NCBI GenBank assembly: GCA_964500435.1
Contig: CAZCNL010000008.1
Location: 62,001-126,000 of the forward strand
DNA from: GWF2-33-9 sp964500435
Lineage (GTDB): Bacteria > Bacteroidota > Ignavibacteria > Kapaibacteriales > UBA2268
Reading direction: 5' to 3'
DNA: 64,000 nucleotides
The first letter of the stretch is position 1, and every line of letters begins with the position of its first letter. A program made the translations under genes and the position numbers. Below are positions 27,800 to 35,216 of this stretch, one piece after another. The notes under the pieces were generated by a model. It searched no databases and was not told the origin of the DNA. It saw nothing but the letters and a program-made list of their open reading frames with translations.

Positions 27800-28222
27800 T
27801 TATAAATTATGAATAACTAATTCAACAATTCCGTGTATTTTGAAGTTTTCTTCGGGAAAAATTTCGATTGGCAAGAATTTTTCGTTTTGAGAAATTAAAT
27901 AAACTTTATCATCAATAATTTTCAAAGTTTTAACAAGAAGTTCACCATTCAAAGATGCAATCACGATATCGTTACTTAATGCATTTATTTTCGAGTTGAC
28001 AACTAATGTATCACCGTCGCTAATTCCAATATCTTGCATACTTTCTCCATTTACTCTAACTAAAAAATAATCCCTAATATTACCTTTTAGCATACTATAA
28101 ATATTGAAATTAGTTTCAATATCATTAATTTCATAATTCTCATTTTTCGATGCTTTAGCAGGAAATATTGGTGCTTCGAATCCGTATTTCTGTTTGATTT
28201 TGCCTTTTCGTGTTGCTTTCAT
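27800..28222 (-). CDS. UmuD-like S24 protein with Ser/Lys dyad but no canonical cleavage site
   Basis: A 140-residue S24-family fold. The nucleophile lies in VNGESMQDIGISDGDTLVV (Ser61) and the general-base Lys in GELLVKTLKI, both aligned to UmuD Ser60 and Lys97. At the position of the UmuD Cys24-Gly25 site, this protein reads about AKASKNEN, with no Ala-Gly or Cys-Gly pair, so ordinary self-cleavage is not expected. It has no DNA-binding domain, so it is not a repressor. It lies 81 nt downstream of a second UmuD-like gene on the same strand; no umuC is adjacent. Confidence 0.82.
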   Translation of the reverse strand: MKATRKGKIKQKYGFEAPIFPAKASKNENYEINDIETNFNIYSMLKGNIRDYFLVRVNGESMQDIGISDGDTLVVNSKINALSNDIVIASLNGELLVKTLKIIDDKVYLISQNEKFLPIEIFPEENFKIHGIVELVIHNL

Positions 28223-28303
28223 TAATTTTACTCGAATTTATAAAAAAGAAAAGCAAATATTATGCCGTAAAGCATTTGCAAAAAAGAATTATTTATAACT
28301 CTT

Positions 28304-28735
28304 TTAATATGAATGAATTAAATGTCGGATTACACCTAAAAAATCTAATGTATCGAAAAAGTTACTATCTATAGGGATAAATTGACCTGCTGGTGTTTCC
28401 AAATATTCAGTTCCATCGAAAATCCTGTATCGACGTATTGCTAAATTGTGATTAATTTGCACTAACAACAATTTTCCGTCTTCGGGACGATAATATGAAT
28501 CAACAACAAGTAAGTCCCCATCTCTAATTCCTTCGAAACTTTGTGCGTTTCCCACTACTTTTGCGAAAAATGTAGAATTCGGATGTTGAACTAAAAATGA
28601 ATTCAAATCGATTTCATCTTCGATATCTTCTTCGACAGGCAATGGTATACCTGCGGATACACTCATACTATAAAGTGGAAGAAGAATATCATTTTCATTT
28701 GTTGAATCGTTTGTAATAATTTCGATTCTTTGCAT
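28304..28735 (-). CDS. UmuD-like protein with cleavage site but dead protease dyad
   Basis: The 143 residues align to UmuD almost throughout: LPLYSMSVSAGIPLPVEED keeps an Ala-Gly cleavage site, and IDLNSFLVQHPNSTFFAK and IRDGDLLVVDS match closely. The catalytic block GDSM of UmuD is replaced by GNAQ (Ser to Ala), and the Lys position in TVKKL reads AIRRY (Lys to Arg). It should therefore not cleave itself. The ATG is preceded by six consecutive G, an unusual ribosome site for this AT-rich genome. It probably shares a transcript with the next UmuD-like gene. Confidence 0.85.
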   Translation of the reverse strand: MQRIEIITNDSTNENDILLPLYSMSVSAGIPLPVEEDIEDEIDLNSFLVQHPNSTFFAKVVGNAQSFEGIRDGDLLVVDSYYRPEDGKLLLVQINHNLAIRRYRIFDGTEYLETPAGQFIPIDSNFFDTLDFLGVIRHLIHSY

Positions 28736-28845
28736 TTATCCCCCCAGATTTGAACAAAGAAAAAAGCAATTTAATCATTTTTTTTGTATTATCCAAATTT
28801 TTTTGTTTTTGTCTTCAAATTATGTGTATTTCGTTTCGTTATAAT

Positions 28846-28853
28846 TAATTTTG
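28846..28853 (+). promoter_or_regulatory. Candidate TAnnTTTG promoter element for the M1-type peptidase
   Basis: TAATTTTG lies 22 nt before the ATG in the 140-bp gap divergent to the UmuD-like genes. Confidence 0.35.
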
Positions 28854-28875
28854 AATAATAATTTTTGAGCTTAAT

Positions 28876-31023
28876 ATGAAAATTCTAAAAATCACTATTA
28901 ATTTGATGATTTTCCTGCTTGTTCCCACATTTTTTTCAAATCTTTTTGCAAAAGTTGAAGATGTGTCGAAAAAACCAACTAATTTGAATTATAAAATTAA
29001 TTTAAAAATAGAACCTGCCAATTCATTTTTAGAAGGACAATCAATCATTGAAATCAATGATTATACTGGCGCTGAACTAAAATTCAAATTGTTGAAAAGC
29101 TTACAGATTTTAGATGTAAAAACAGAAGATTTGAATTATTCAATCGATGAAACTGACCAATATTACAATACTTTGAATTTTTATCAAAAGCCTCAATCAA
29201 AAAATAAAAAACCTATCATATTTTTGACATACTCCGGAAAAGTGTATAATTTACCAAACGAAACAAATTTAAACCAAAAGCATTCGAACTCAATTGGGAT
29301 TATTTCACCCAAAAATAATGAAGGTATATATTTGCCCGGTGGTTCTTTTTACCCCTCGTTGGATAATTCTTTAAATTTGTTCGAATGCACAATTAATTCA
29401 CCGAAAAGTTACATTATGGTTACAAGTGGAAACGTCATTTCTAACAATATCAATAAATCACAAAAAGATGAAAGCAAAACTGTAGTTTATCAAACTCCAT
29501 TTCCGACTGACGAAATTACTATTGTCGGCGGCAAATATGTTGAATATAGCAAACAATACGAAGGTGTAACTTTTAATTTATATACTTACGATTCAACAAA
29601 TCAAGCAGAAACATATTTAAACTCTTCAATAGAATATTATAAAATTTATACTAAACTTTTCGGGGATTATCCATTTTCTTCATTTAGTATTGTCGAAAAC
29701 TTTTTCGCCACAGGTTTCGGTATGCCTGGCTATACATTGCTTTCAGGGAAATTACTGGCAATGCCTTGGGTAACATTGTCCCCTGGATCACTTGCTCACG
29801 AATTTGTCCATAATTGGTGGGGAAATAGTGTATATGTTGATTATAATGGTGGCAATTGGTGCGAAGCTTTGACTACTTTTTCTGCAAATTATTATTACAA
29901 TATAGCAACAGGAAACAAATCCGGAGCAATCGATTGGCGAAAAAAAGCATTGATGTCAATTGATGCTTTACCACAAGAAAAAAATTACCCCGTAAAAGAT
30001 TTTCAATATCAAAAAGATATGGATGATGCCGTCATCGGTTATCAAAAGGGCGCTTTCATTTTTTATGAAGTTATGAAACTTATTGGCGAAAACAATTTCT
30101 TCGAAGCTTTGAAAAGTTTTTCAAAAGATTTTCGTGGAAAACATGCTTATTGGTCTGATTTAATCAATGAATTTTCCAAATTCGCTCCTAAAGAACTTAT
30201 CAATAATAATAAACTTGCTAATATTATTAATGATTGGATAAGTTCGACAGAAGAACCGAAAGTTTCACTAAAAAATGTAACAGCGTCAAAAAATAAAATA
30301 GATTTTGTAATCGAAAAAAGTGATGATTTAACTATTACAATACCCGTTTTATTTTACAATTCAAATGGATTTGATATAGTTTATTACACCATATCGAATA
30401 AATATAACAAGTTGGAATATTCCTCGAACGTTGAAATTAACAAAGTTGTTGTTGATCCAAATTATGAGTCACTCAGAAAACTTTACAACTGGGAAAAACC
30501 TTTTAGTTTCAATCAAACTTTAGGAGCTGAACCTATTATCGTTTCGCCTGATGAAAGTTCACCAAATTATAAATTTGCCCAAGAATTTTACAAAGAAATG
30601 CAACAAAGTGAATACAAATGTTCGATGAAAAAAGCCTCTGAATTAACCGAAAACGATATAAATAATAATTCTTTAATATTATTAGGAACTATAAAAGACA
30701 ATTCATTAATAAAACAACTTTCGGAAAATTTCCCTGAACAATTTAAAATTAATGGCGATAATTTCGATTTTTCAGGTAAATCCGCACCAATTAAAGAAAG
30801 TATTATGATGATTAACACAGACCACCCCAAAAATCCAAAGCATTTTACAACAATTATTTACTTTGACAATTTGCCAAATTTTGATCCAATTAAAAGACTA
30901 TTCCACTATCAAAGTTATTCAATGGTTTTGCTTTCACTAACAAAACCTGGACGACCACTATTTAGTATAGAAATTTTCCCAACAACAAAATCTAAAATTG
31001 AATTAGTTAAAGATTTGAAATAA
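28876..31023 (+). CDS. Secreted M1-family zinc aminopeptidase-like protein
   Basis: A 715-residue exported protein with a signal peptide (about 1-26). A beta-rich N-terminal domain leads to the gluzincin core HEFVHNWWGN, with the third zinc ligand Glu 18 residues later in GGNWCEALTTF. The substrate-recognition motif GxMEN of classical M1 aminopeptidases is missing; the region reads FGMPGYTLLSG. A C-terminal domain of about 170 residues contains LILLGTIKDNSLIKQL and a P-K-N-P segment and may be an accessory alpha/beta fold. It precedes ybaK by 3 nt and is probably co-transcribed with it. Confidence 0.88.
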   Translation: MKILKITINLMIFLLVPTFFSNLFAKVEDVSKKPTNLNYKINLKIEPANSFLEGQSIIEINDYTGAELKFKLLKSLQILDVKTEDLNYSIDETDQYYNTLNFYQKPQSKNKKPIIFLTYSGKVYNLPNETNLNQKHSNSIGIISPKNNEGIYLPGGSFYPSLDNSLNLFECTINSPKSYIMVTSGNVISNNINKSQKDESKTVVYQTPFPTDEITIVGGKYVEYSKQYEGVTFNLYTYDSTNQAETYLNSSIEYYKIYTKLFGDYPFSSFSIVENFFATGFGMPGYTLLSGKLLAMPWVTLSPGSLAHEFVHNWWGNSVYVDYNGGNWCEALTTFSANYYYNIATGNKSGAIDWRKKALMSIDALPQEKNYPVKDFQYQKDMDDAVIGYQKGAFIFYEVMKLIGENNFFEALKSFSKDFRGKHAYWSDLINEFSKFAPKELINNNKLANIINDWISSTEEPKVSLKNVTASKNKIDFVIEKSDDLTITIPVLFYNSNGFDIVYYTISNKYNKLEYSSNVEINKVVVDPNYESLRKLYNWEKPFSFNQTLGAEPIIVSPDESSPNYKFAQEFYKEMQQSEYKCSMKKASELTENDINNNSLILLGTIKDNSLIKQLSENFPEQFKINGDNFDFSGKSAPIKESIMMINTDHPKNPKHFTTIIYFDNLPNFDPIKRLFHYQSYSMVLLSLTKPGRPLFSIEIFPTTKSKIELVKDLK

Positions 31024-31026
31024 ATT

Positions 31027-31506
31027 ATGGCTAAAAAAGAAATTCCTGCAACGACAGCAATAAGAGAACTTAAGGCAAATAATGCCGATTTCGAAGCATA
31101 TTTTTATGATTATCAAGAAAAAGGTGGTACAAAACAAACAGCCGAAGAATTGCAAGTTGATGAACATCAAGTAATCAAAACACTGGTTTTTGAAGCTGAC
31201 GGGAAAATGATAATTGTTTTAATGCACGGCGACAATGAAGTTTCCACCAAAGAATTAGCAAGATTTTTAAATGTGAAAAAAGTAGAACCAGCCGACCAAA
31301 AAAGTGCTATGAATGCTACAGGCTATCAATTTGGCGGAACAAGTCCTTTCGGCACTAAAAAGAAATTACCAATTTATGTCGAAAGTTCTATTTTGGATTT
31401 AAATGAAATTTATATAAATGGCGGGAAGCGTGGTTTCATCGTGAAAATTTCTGTAAAGGATTTAACACGAGTATTGCAATGCACTCCTGTTAATGTCGCA
31501 ATTTAA
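31027..31506 (+). CDS. ybaK: YbaK-type Cys-tRNA(Pro) deacylase
   Basis: A 159-residue editing protein that hydrolyses mischarged Cys-tRNA(Pro) in trans. The family signatures are VIKTLVFEADGK with the key Lys, the strand IIVLMHGDNEVSTKELAR and the glycine loop GGTSPFGTKKKLPIYVE. Length and domain are standard for free-standing YbaK. Its ATG follows the peptidase stop within 3 nt. Confidence 0.92.
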   Translation: MAKKEIPATTAIRELKANNADFEAYFYDYQEKGGTKQTAEELQVDEHQVIKTLVFEADGKMIIVLMHGDNEVSTKELARFLNVKKVEPADQKSAMNATGYQFGGTSPFGTKKKLPIYVESSILDLNEIYINGGKRGFIVKISVKDLTRVLQCTPVNVAI

Positions 31507-31577
31507 ATTGCATAACAAAATGACTGTTTAAGATGACTCAATAATAAAATCGAATAAAACTGAACGAGAAAGAATAA

Positions 31578-32876
31578 TTAATTTATCTTAAACGGTTCAA
31601 GAGCTTTTTCAAGCAACTTTTTATTTTTAGCAAAAGAAAGCACCATCCCGTAATTTGTGAAAGGAATATTATTTTTTTTGGCAAGTTCAATTCTATGATA
31701 ATATTTTTGACGGTCAGTCATACAAGAACCACAATGAATAATCATTTTATATTTCGTCAAATCATCTGGAAAAGTTCGACCAAACGAAAATTCGAATTTC
31801 AATTCTTTTTGAGTGAAATTCCTTAAAACTCTCGGCAATTGCATCGTTCCTATATCATCACATTTTCGATTGTGATTACAAGATTCAGCAATTAAAATTA
31901 AATCTTGGTTTTGCAATTCTTGAATTTTTTCAGTACTTTGAATTAAATAATCTAAATTTCCATAAGTCATAAAATTAGTCATAGCAATTGAAAAAGAAGT
32001 CAGTGGTATATTTTCCGGTGTCCACTCCCCAATTATATCAAATGCTTGCGAATCAGTAACTATTAATTGCAAACCTTCATTACTTTTGCTTAAATCATCA
32101 ATTAAATCTAAATATCTTTTCTTTTCTTTATTTGAAATTTCAATTTCATTGCTCCTTGCAGAATTTAAATCCATTCTATACAAAACTGGGATGCAAAATT
32201 TTCTCAAAAGCCTTTCGACAGTCATTTCCTGGGGACGTAATAATCGGATTTCTGGAGTTTCTTCATCCATCGGAATATTTAAAAGCACAAAACCCTTTTC
32301 TTTTAACTTTGGGAACAAATCAATGTTTTTGCTTTCAAATTTAAAATTGTTTAAAATAAAATCAATGAGTTTTTTTTGCTCGTTGAAATCAGATAAATCA
32401 ATCACAAATGCGGGAATTTCCAATAAATTCGCATATTGCTCAACAAATCTGTTAATTTCTTCATCAGATAATTGATTTTTATTTTTAAACAAATTGAAAA
32501 CTGCCAAACATTGTTTGTTCATTTCCAAAATTTCGTCCAGCAGTTCTTTTTCAATTGAATAATCTTTTGTAGAAATTAATTTATTAAAATCAAATGTGAG
32601 TAAAACTAAATCAGATTCGTAAACTGCTTGCATTGTTTTTTTTCGTTTCTTATCGCCTAATTCGCCGACTTCATCGACACCGGCAGTATCGAAAATTTTA
32701 ACGGGACCGAGTGAATGAATTTCCATCAAAGTTATAACATTATCAGCAGTTGTTCCAGGAGTTGGGTCAACGATAGCAAAATCTTTTTGCCCGCTTAATA
32801 AGTTGATTAAACTTGATTTGCCGGCATTTACTTTCCCAATGATGCTTATATTAACTCTTTCAATTTGATTCGCCAT
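31578..32876 (-). CDS. hydF: [FeFe]-hydrogenase maturation GTPase HydF
   Basis: HydF is the scaffold on which the H-cluster 2Fe unit is assembled before transfer to HydA. The GTPase domain (about 1-170) has G1 GKVNAGKSS, the G2/G3 stretch PGTTAD...FDTAG, and EVGELGDKK. A dimerisation domain follows, then the iron-sulfur domain with CNH and, 45 residues later, HCGSC, matching the family pattern CxH...HCxxC. Length is 432 residues. hydE, hydG and the hydrogenase itself are not in the window. tRNA-Glu lies 59 nt upstream on the same strand. Confidence 0.95.
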   Translation of the reverse strand: MANQIERVNISIIGKVNAGKSSLINLLSGQKDFAIVDPTPGTTADNVITLMEIHSLGPVKIFDTAGVDEVGELGDKKRKKTMQAVYESDLVLLTFDFNKLISTKDYSIEKELLDEILEMNKQCLAVFNLFKNKNQLSDEEINRFVEQYANLLEIPAFVIDLSDFNEQKKLIDFILNNFKFESKNIDLFPKLKEKGFVLLNIPMDEETPEIRLLRPQEMTVERLLRKFCIPVLYRMDLNSARSNEIEISNKEKKRYLDLIDDLSKSNEGLQLIVTDSQAFDIIGEWTPENIPLTSFSIAMTNFMTYGNLDYLIQSTEKIQELQNQDLILIAESCNHNRKCDDIGTMQLPRVLRNFTQKELKFEFSFGRTFPDDLTKYKMIIHCGSCMTDRQKYYHRIELAKKNNIPFTNYGMVLSFAKNKKLLEKALEPFKIN

Positions 32877-32935
32877 AAAATTGATTAATTATAATAAATT
32901 GAAAAGTGAAGTTTATGATGTGTATTTAAAATCTG

Positions 32936-33007
32936 TAGCGTATAGGGGACTCGAACCCCTGTTACCGGCGTGAGAGGCCAGCGTCCTAACCACTAGACGA
33001 ATACGCC
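32936..33007 (-). tRNA. tRNA-Glu (anticodon CTC)
   Basis: A 72-nt cloverleaf on the minus strand. The acceptor 5' strand is GGCGTAT, the D arm GTCT/GGAC, the anticodon stem CTGGC/GCCGG with loop CTCTCAC (anticodon CTC, Glu), the variable loop TAAC, and the T arm AGGGG/CCCCT with loop TTCGAGT. The 3' acceptor strand ATACGCT pairs except that position 1-72 is a G-U wobble. The discriminator is A, and the 3' CCA is not encoded. Only the CTC isoacceptor is seen here; the TTC one must be elsewhere. Confidence 0.92.
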
Positions 33008-33038
33008 TATTTTATTAAATTAAAATATATTTCACATA

Positions 33039-33046
33039 CAAAATTA
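33039..33046 (-). promoter_or_regulatory. Candidate TAnnTTTG promoter element for tRNA-Glu
   Basis: On the minus strand TAATTTTG ends 31 nt before the tRNA 5' end, a sensible distance for a tRNA leader. Transcription could continue into hydF. Confidence 0.35.
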
Positions 33047-33097
33047 AGCAATTTTATGCTATTTCAATTTTTTTTATTAAATTCAAATTTATTTTAG

Positions 33098-34198
33098 ATG
33101 CTTTTTATGAAACTCCCTAATCAATGGAACGAAGTTGAATTTTTTCAATTACAAAGTATTAATAAACTTAAATCAAATAAAATCAAATTTATAGTTGAGC
33201 ATTACCATAATTTGCACGATTTTACAAAAAATATGTTGCCCGAATTTGTCGAAATTGATTTTGGCAATGAATTACAAAATAAACAAAAGATTGAAGACGA
33301 AATTAGCGAAATGCTAAATCAATGCGAGAAGGAAAATGTTCAAATAATTTCTTATTGGGATGAAAATTATCCACCTTTGCTTCGGAACATTATGTTGCCG
33401 CCTTTGGTTATTTATGTTAAAGGAAAATTAAATAATGCTAATCGGGCGATTTCTATTGTTGGCACAAGAACAAATACTGTGTATGGTAAATTAACGGCAG
33501 AGAAGTTTGCTTCGTTTTTTGCCAATCAAGGGATTATAGTTGTTAGCGGCTTAGCAAATGGAATTGATTCAATAGCACATAAGCAAGTTTTAACAAATAA
33601 CGGTATAACTTACGCTGTGATTGCATCGGGAATTGATAAAATTTCTTCAGAAAACCAAAAAAAATTAGCAGATAAAATTGTTGAAAATGGTGGTGCTATC
33701 ATTTCCGAATATAAATGCGGAACCACTGCAATGACCCAATATTTCCCCGTAAGAAATCGTATTATAAGTGGGATAAGTGCGGCAACAATAGTTGTCGAAA
33801 GTGGTGTCAAAAGCGGCACTTTGATTACAGCAAGATTTGCTTTTGAACAAGATAGAATTGTATTCGCTGTCCCCGGAAATATTACTTCCGAAAAAAGTAA
33901 AGGAGCAAATGAGCTAATTAGAAAAAATATTGCTCAAATTTGCATTAGCCCCGAACAAGTTTTGCAAGATTTAGGTTGGGATACGCTAAAAGAATCAGCA
34001 GAAAAGGACATCGAAATTAAATTTAATTCTATTGTTGATGAAACTTTATACAATTTATTAACATTTGAACCTATTCCAATTGATGATTTATTAGAAAAGT
34101 CTAATTTTGATGTTTCGCAAGTTTTAGTATCATTATTAAATTTAGAATTCAAAGGATTGATTAGACAATTACCAGGTAAACAATTTTTAAGAGTTTGA
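33098..34198 (+). CDS. dprA: DNA processing protein DprA
   Basis: Loads RecA onto incoming single-stranded DNA during natural transformation. The 366-residue protein has a helical N-terminal domain, then the Rossmann-like core with WDENYPPLLRNI, ISIVGTRTNTVYG, VVSGLANGIDSIAHK, FPVRNRIISG and GTLITARFAFEQ, and a C-terminal winged-helix domain (about 305-366). An ATG 9 nt downstream is an equally good start. No other competence gene is adjacent. Confidence 0.94.
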   Translation: MLFMKLPNQWNEVEFFQLQSINKLKSNKIKFIVEHYHNLHDFTKNMLPEFVEIDFGNELQNKQKIEDEISEMLNQCEKENVQIISYWDENYPPLLRNIMLPPLVIYVKGKLNNANRAISIVGTRTNTVYGKLTAEKFASFFANQGIIVVSGLANGIDSIAHKQVLTNNGITYAVIASGIDKISSENQKKLADKIVENGGAIISEYKCGTTAMTQYFPVRNRIISGISAATIVVESGVKSGTLITARFAFEQDRIVFAVPGNITSEKSKGANELIRKNIAQICISPEQVLQDLGWDTLKESAEKDIEIKFNSIVDETLYNLLTFEPIPIDDLLEKSNFDVSQVLVSLLNLEFKGLIRQLPGKQFLRV

Positions 34199-34232
34199 TA
34201 GATTAAGTATATAATTATTTGAAGAGTAAAAA

Positions 34233-35216
34233 ATGAATTTAAAAGTTAAATATCAAGAATTATTGAATTTAGTGGAGTCGCATATTGATTGTTTATTTTG
34301 TCGGGAACAACCAAGCAATCTATATGAACCGATTAAGTATTTTATGGAACAAAAAGGAAAGCGAATTCGTCCAATTTTAACAATTGTTGCAACAGCAATG
34401 ATTGGTGGAGACATTCATAAGTCAATAAAACCCGCTATTTCCTTAGAGTTTTTACATAATTTTACCTTAGTTCACGATGATATTATGGACAATTCTCCAA
34501 TCCGACGTGGTCGCCCCACTGTTCACGTAAAATATGATTTATCAACTGCTATTTTATCAGGCGATTTACTTTTGGCTATTGCTTTCAGAAAAATTATCGA
34601 AGATGTCGGTTTAGATTATTGCAAAGAAGTATTACTAACATTTACTGATGCTTTAATTGAAGTTTGTGAAGGTCAAGGTTATGATATAAATTTTGAAAAA
34701 AAATATGATATCACTATTAGTGATTATTTATTAATGATTGAAAAGAAAACAGCAAAATTAATCGAAAATGCTTTACTTATAGGTGCTTATATTGCAAATG
34801 CAAATAAACAACAAATCGAAGATTTTATTACAATTGGAAAAAGTATCGGTATAGGTTTCCAATTACAAGATGATTTACTCGATTTAACTGCTGAAAATAT
34901 AAAGTTTGGTAAAGTAATTGGCAAAGATATCCAAGAAGGCAAAAAAACTTACTTGATTTTGAAATCCAAAGAGCTTTTTAAATCGACCGAATCTATTGAA
35001 TTACTTAATAAATTCTATCAAAATAACGGATTGCATAACGAAGAGGTCAATTTACTTATTAATTATATGAATGAATTCGGTGTGATTGATGCTACGAAAG
35101 AAAAAATTAATACTTATTTTGAAAAAGCAAAAGAAGCTGTCAATAAATTCGAGCAAAATGAGTATACTCAATTAATGAACTACATTATTGATATGATTTT
35201 CCAAAGGGATTTTTAA
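34233..35216 (+). CDS. ispB: Long-chain polyprenyl diphosphate synthase
   Basis: A trans-prenyltransferase that makes a quinone side chain or similar. Length 327 residues. The first aspartate-rich motif is HDDIMDNSPIRRGRPTVH (about 85) and the second is FQLQDDLLDLT (about 210), with KGKRIRP near 47 for diphosphate binding. Small residues before the first motif suggest a chain longer than C15, but product length cannot be fixed. Its stop codon overlaps the addB start by 1 nt (TAATG). Confidence 0.9.
   Translation: MNLKVKYQELLNLVESHIDCLFCREQPSNLYEPIKYFMEQKGKRIRPILTIVATAMIGGDIHKSIKPAISLEFLHNFTLVHDDIMDNSPIRRGRPTVHVKYDLSTAILSGDLLLAIAFRKIIEDVGLDYCKEVLLTFTDALIEVCEGQGYDINFEKKYDITISDYLLMIEKKTAKLIENALLIGAYIANANKQQIEDFITIGKSIGIGFQLQDDLLDLTAENIKFGKVIGKDIQEGKKTYLILKSKELFKSTESIELLNKFYQNNGLHNEEVNLLINYMNEFGVIDATKEKINTYFEKAKEAVNKFEQNEYTQLMNYIIDMIFQRDF

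Noticed and set aside
27800..28735. Reading the two UmuD-like genes as LexA or phage repressors
   Set aside because: Neither has an N-terminal helix-turn-helix domain, and both have UmuD length; no phage genes are nearby.
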